64,000 nt of DNA from NCBI RefSeq assembly GCF_016742955.1, contig NZ_JABBYC010000016.1, positions 1 to 64,000 of the forward strand, written 5' to 3'. This DNA comes from Myceligenerans indicum (GTDB taxonomy: Bacteria > Actinomycetota > Actinomycetes > Actinomycetales > Cellulomonadaceae). The position numbers were made by a program, and so were the translations under genes. Shown piece after piece: positions 62,447-64,000 of this stretch; within the stretch, counting starts at the first letter, position 1; each line of letters opens with the position of its first letter. The notes under the pieces were generated by a model. That model made no database searches, was not told the DNA's origin, and worked only from the letters and a program-made list of their open reading frames with translations.

Positions 62447-63196
62447 GTGCGTGACTTCTTCGACCGGCCCGTCCTCGACGTCGCCCGCGACCTGCTGGAT
62501 GCTCGGCTGACCGTCCGCGGTCCGGACGGAGCCGTCACCGTCCGGCTCACGGAGGTCGAGGCGTACGACGGCGAGGGCGACCCCGGCTCGCACGCCTACC
62601 GCGGCCGCACCGCCCGGAACGCGACGATGTTCGGTGCGGCCGGGCACCTGTACGTGTACCGGCACCTGGGCCTGCACCACTGCGCCAACATCGTGTGCGG
62701 CCCGGAGGACAGGGCCTCGGGCGTGCTGCTGCGCGCGGGGGAGGTGACCGGCGGTGTCGAGCTGGCCCGCGAGCGCCGTCTCACCACCGGTGTGGTGCGT
62801 TCGGACCGGGACCTGGCGCGCGGTCCGGCCCGCCTGACGGTCGCGTTGGGGATCGACCGTACCGACGACGGCGTGGACGTGCTGGCGGAGCAGGGGCGCG
62901 TCATGCTGGTCCCGCGTGCCGGGGTGCTGCCGGTGGCGAATGACGCCCCGGAGCGGCGGCGCGCGGAGGCCGGCGCCGTGATGACCGGGCCTCGTGTCGG
63001 CGTGTCGGGCGACGGCGGCCGTGCCGACCTGTTCCCCTGGCGCTTCTGGCTCGACGGCGAGGCGACGGTCAGCGACTACCGGGCGGCTGCTCCGCGACGT
63101 CGCCGTGCGGCGGCCACCGGCGCCGTGCCTCCGGCCGCCGGCGACGCGTCTCCGGCCACCGGTGGCGGGGCCCCCGCCCCGGCCGCTCCCGTCTGA
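62447..63196 (+). CDS. DNA-3-methyladenine glycosylase (AAG/MPG family)
   Basis: Base-excision repair enzyme. 249 residues: RPVLDVARDLLDARLTV, catalytic-site LTEVEAYDGEGDPGSHAYRG, RNATMFGAAGHLYVYRHLG, HHCANIVCG and LARGPARLTVALGI, a complete AAG core to about residue 210. A Pro/Ala/Gly tail of about 40 residues follows. GTG start 7 bases after GAGAAT, a poor -10, so leaderless initiation is less sure here. The reading frame is also open far upstream through padR, but only this part is coding. Confidence 0.93.
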   Translation: MRDFFDRPVLDVARDLLDARLTVRGPDGAVTVRLTEVEAYDGEGDPGSHAYRGRTARNATMFGAAGHLYVYRHLGLHHCANIVCGPEDRASGVLLRAGEVTGGVELARERRLTTGVVRSDRDLARGPARLTVALGIDRTDDGVDVLAEQGRVMLVPRAGVLPVANDAPERRRAEAGAVMTGPRVGVSGDGGRADLFPWRFWLDGEATVSDYRAAAPRRRRAAATGAVPPAAGDASPATGGGAPAPAAPV

Positions 63197-63220
63197 CGGG
63201 TCCGGCCGGGCGGGACGCGC

Positions 63221-64000
63221 TCACCCGTGGACCGAGGCGGACACCAGCCAGGCGGTGACCAGGACGACCGCGACCATCAGCCCGGTCTCGAGCCCGGCCG
63301 TGCGCTCCATCCGGCTTGCCGCCCGGTGTGCGGACCGCGCGGTGCGTCCTGGCCTCTCCAGGTGCGGCACCAGGCGGAAGTGGCTGTACGCGCCCACCAG
63401 CCCGACAACGGCGACGAGGCCCACCTTGGCGAGCAGGAGCAGGCCCCAGGTGGTCTGCCAGAGCTGGGCGGGGTGGTCCAGGACGGCCACGGCGAGCACG
63501 ATCCCGGCGAAGCCGAGGACGACGACCGACACTCCAGCCACGACGGAGAACCGCGCGCCCAGCAGTCCGGCGTCGAGCATGCGCCCGTCCTTCCGACGGC
63601 GCCGCAGCACGACGGCGGTCATCACGAGCCCACCGACCCAGGCGGACGCGGCGGCGAGATGGGCGACATCCGTCGTGATGACCAGCCAGGGCACCGCTCC
63701 GGTGAAGCTGTGGCCGTCCATCACGTGTCCCGTCCCGGCCAGGGCGGTCCCGGTGATCGCGAGCCACGAGCCGGCCAGGGTGCGGCCCACGCCGGCCAGG
63801 ACGGCGACTGCTCCCGCGGCCTGCAGGACGAACACCCAGCGTGTCGGTCCGGCGAGCGCGTAGCCGTAGGCGTCCGGGGAGACGACGGCGGACAGGTCTC
63901 CCTGTGCGATGACCACCGTGCGGGCGACGAGCCGGACCGCGAGACCCGCGAGGATCAGGATGCCCGTCCACCGCACGACGGTGAGTGCGGCCGGGACGTC
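63221..64000 (-). CDS. CopD-like membrane protein, runs off the window
   Basis: At least 259 residues, about seven membrane helices: ILILAGLAVRLVARTVV, WVFVLQAAGAVAVLAGV, SWLAITGTALAGTGHVMDG, WLVITTDVAHLAAASAWVGG, VVAGVSVVVLGFAGIVLAVA, GLLLLAKVGLVAVVGLVGAY, GLMVAVVLVTAWLVSASVHG. HVMDGHS, DVAHLAAASAWVGG and KVGLV are typical of CopD copper-import proteins. A GTG at 63976 is possible but the frame stays open to base 64000, so the N-terminus is probably missing. Confidence 0.8.
   Translation of the reverse strand, partial: DVPAALTVVRWTGILILAGLAVRLVARTVVIAQGDLSAVVSPDAYGYALAGPTRWVFVLQAAGAVAVLAGVGRTLAGSWLAITGTALAGTGHVMDGHSFTGAVPWLVITTDVAHLAAASAWVGGLVMTAVVLRRRRKDGRMLDAGLLGARFSVVAGVSVVVLGFAGIVLAVAVLDHPAQLWQTTWGLLLLAKVGLVAVVGLVGAYSHFRLVPHLERPGRTARSAHRAASRMERTAGLETGLMVAVVLVTAWLVSASVHG

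Overview
The window is a contig end from a very GC-rich actinobacterium. The dcw cluster has no ftsA and is followed by pgeF, sepF, yggT and divIVA. Further on lie lspA, a RluD-like gene, dnaE, his genes, infC-rpmI-rplT, pheST and the arg cluster. This order, together with PriA and an F420-type oxidoreductase, points to Micrococcales, perhaps Promicromonosporaceae or Cellulomonadaceae. The family is inferred from gene order and protein style; no database search was made. The first 38 bases hold a Nextera-type sequencing adapter, so the left edge is an assembly artefact and murD is truncated there.

Layout. 0-8.7 kb: murD-ftsW-murG-murC-ftsQ, then ftsZ from its own promoter, then pgeF. 9-10.7 kb: sepF, yggT and divIVA (septum and polar growth). 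10.9-12.1 kb: a DksA/TraR-like protein that has lost most zinc ligands, and a small secreted protein made of two 44-residue repeats. 12.3-18.7 kb: lspA, RluD-like synthase, dnaE, NUDIX, F420/PPOX-like enzyme. 18.8-30.7 kb: S4 protein and hisD, then a 6-kb interruption (chitinase, methyltransferase, RecQ-phosphoribosyltransferase fusion, membrane protein, Rieske lipoprotein), then hisC-hisB-unknown-hisH-priA. 30.7-33.3 kb: SseB-like protein and a minus-strand set of DUF1844, coiled-coil membrane protein and serine-protease-like lipoprotein. 33.4-36.3 kb: infC (AUC start)-rpmI-rplT-TrmH methyltransferase. 36.4-42.5 kb: GerW-like protein, RNA ligase/phosphodiesterase, pheS-pheT, SDR. 42.5-50.5 kb: accessory enzymes, tam, a two-component system with a DUF2306 protein, quinone oxidoreductase, GNAT, and an ArsR-CDF metal efflux pair. 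50.6-60.4 kb: argC-(48-codon ORF)-argJBDF-argR-argG-argH and a P-loop kinase. 60.5-64 kb: PadR with a membrane protein, DNA-3-methyladenine glycosylase, and a CopD-like protein running off the end.

How it works together: most of the window is housekeeping (wall synthesis and division, replication, translation, His and Arg biosynthesis), packed with stop-start overlaps that imply translational coupling. A recurrent signal is a TANNNT -10 hexamer ending 6-7 bases before an ATG or GTG, seen at 14 genes on both strands; these mRNAs are probably leaderless, which also fixes several starts. Small perfect palindromes mark likely operators at ftsZ, the secreted repeat protein, arsR, padR and tam. I see no CRISPR array, insertion sequence, prophage, tRNA or rRNA. 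The least explained items are the duplicated secreted protein, the zinc-less DksA-like protein, the helicase-phosphoribosyltransferase fusion and the small ORF bridging argC and argJ.
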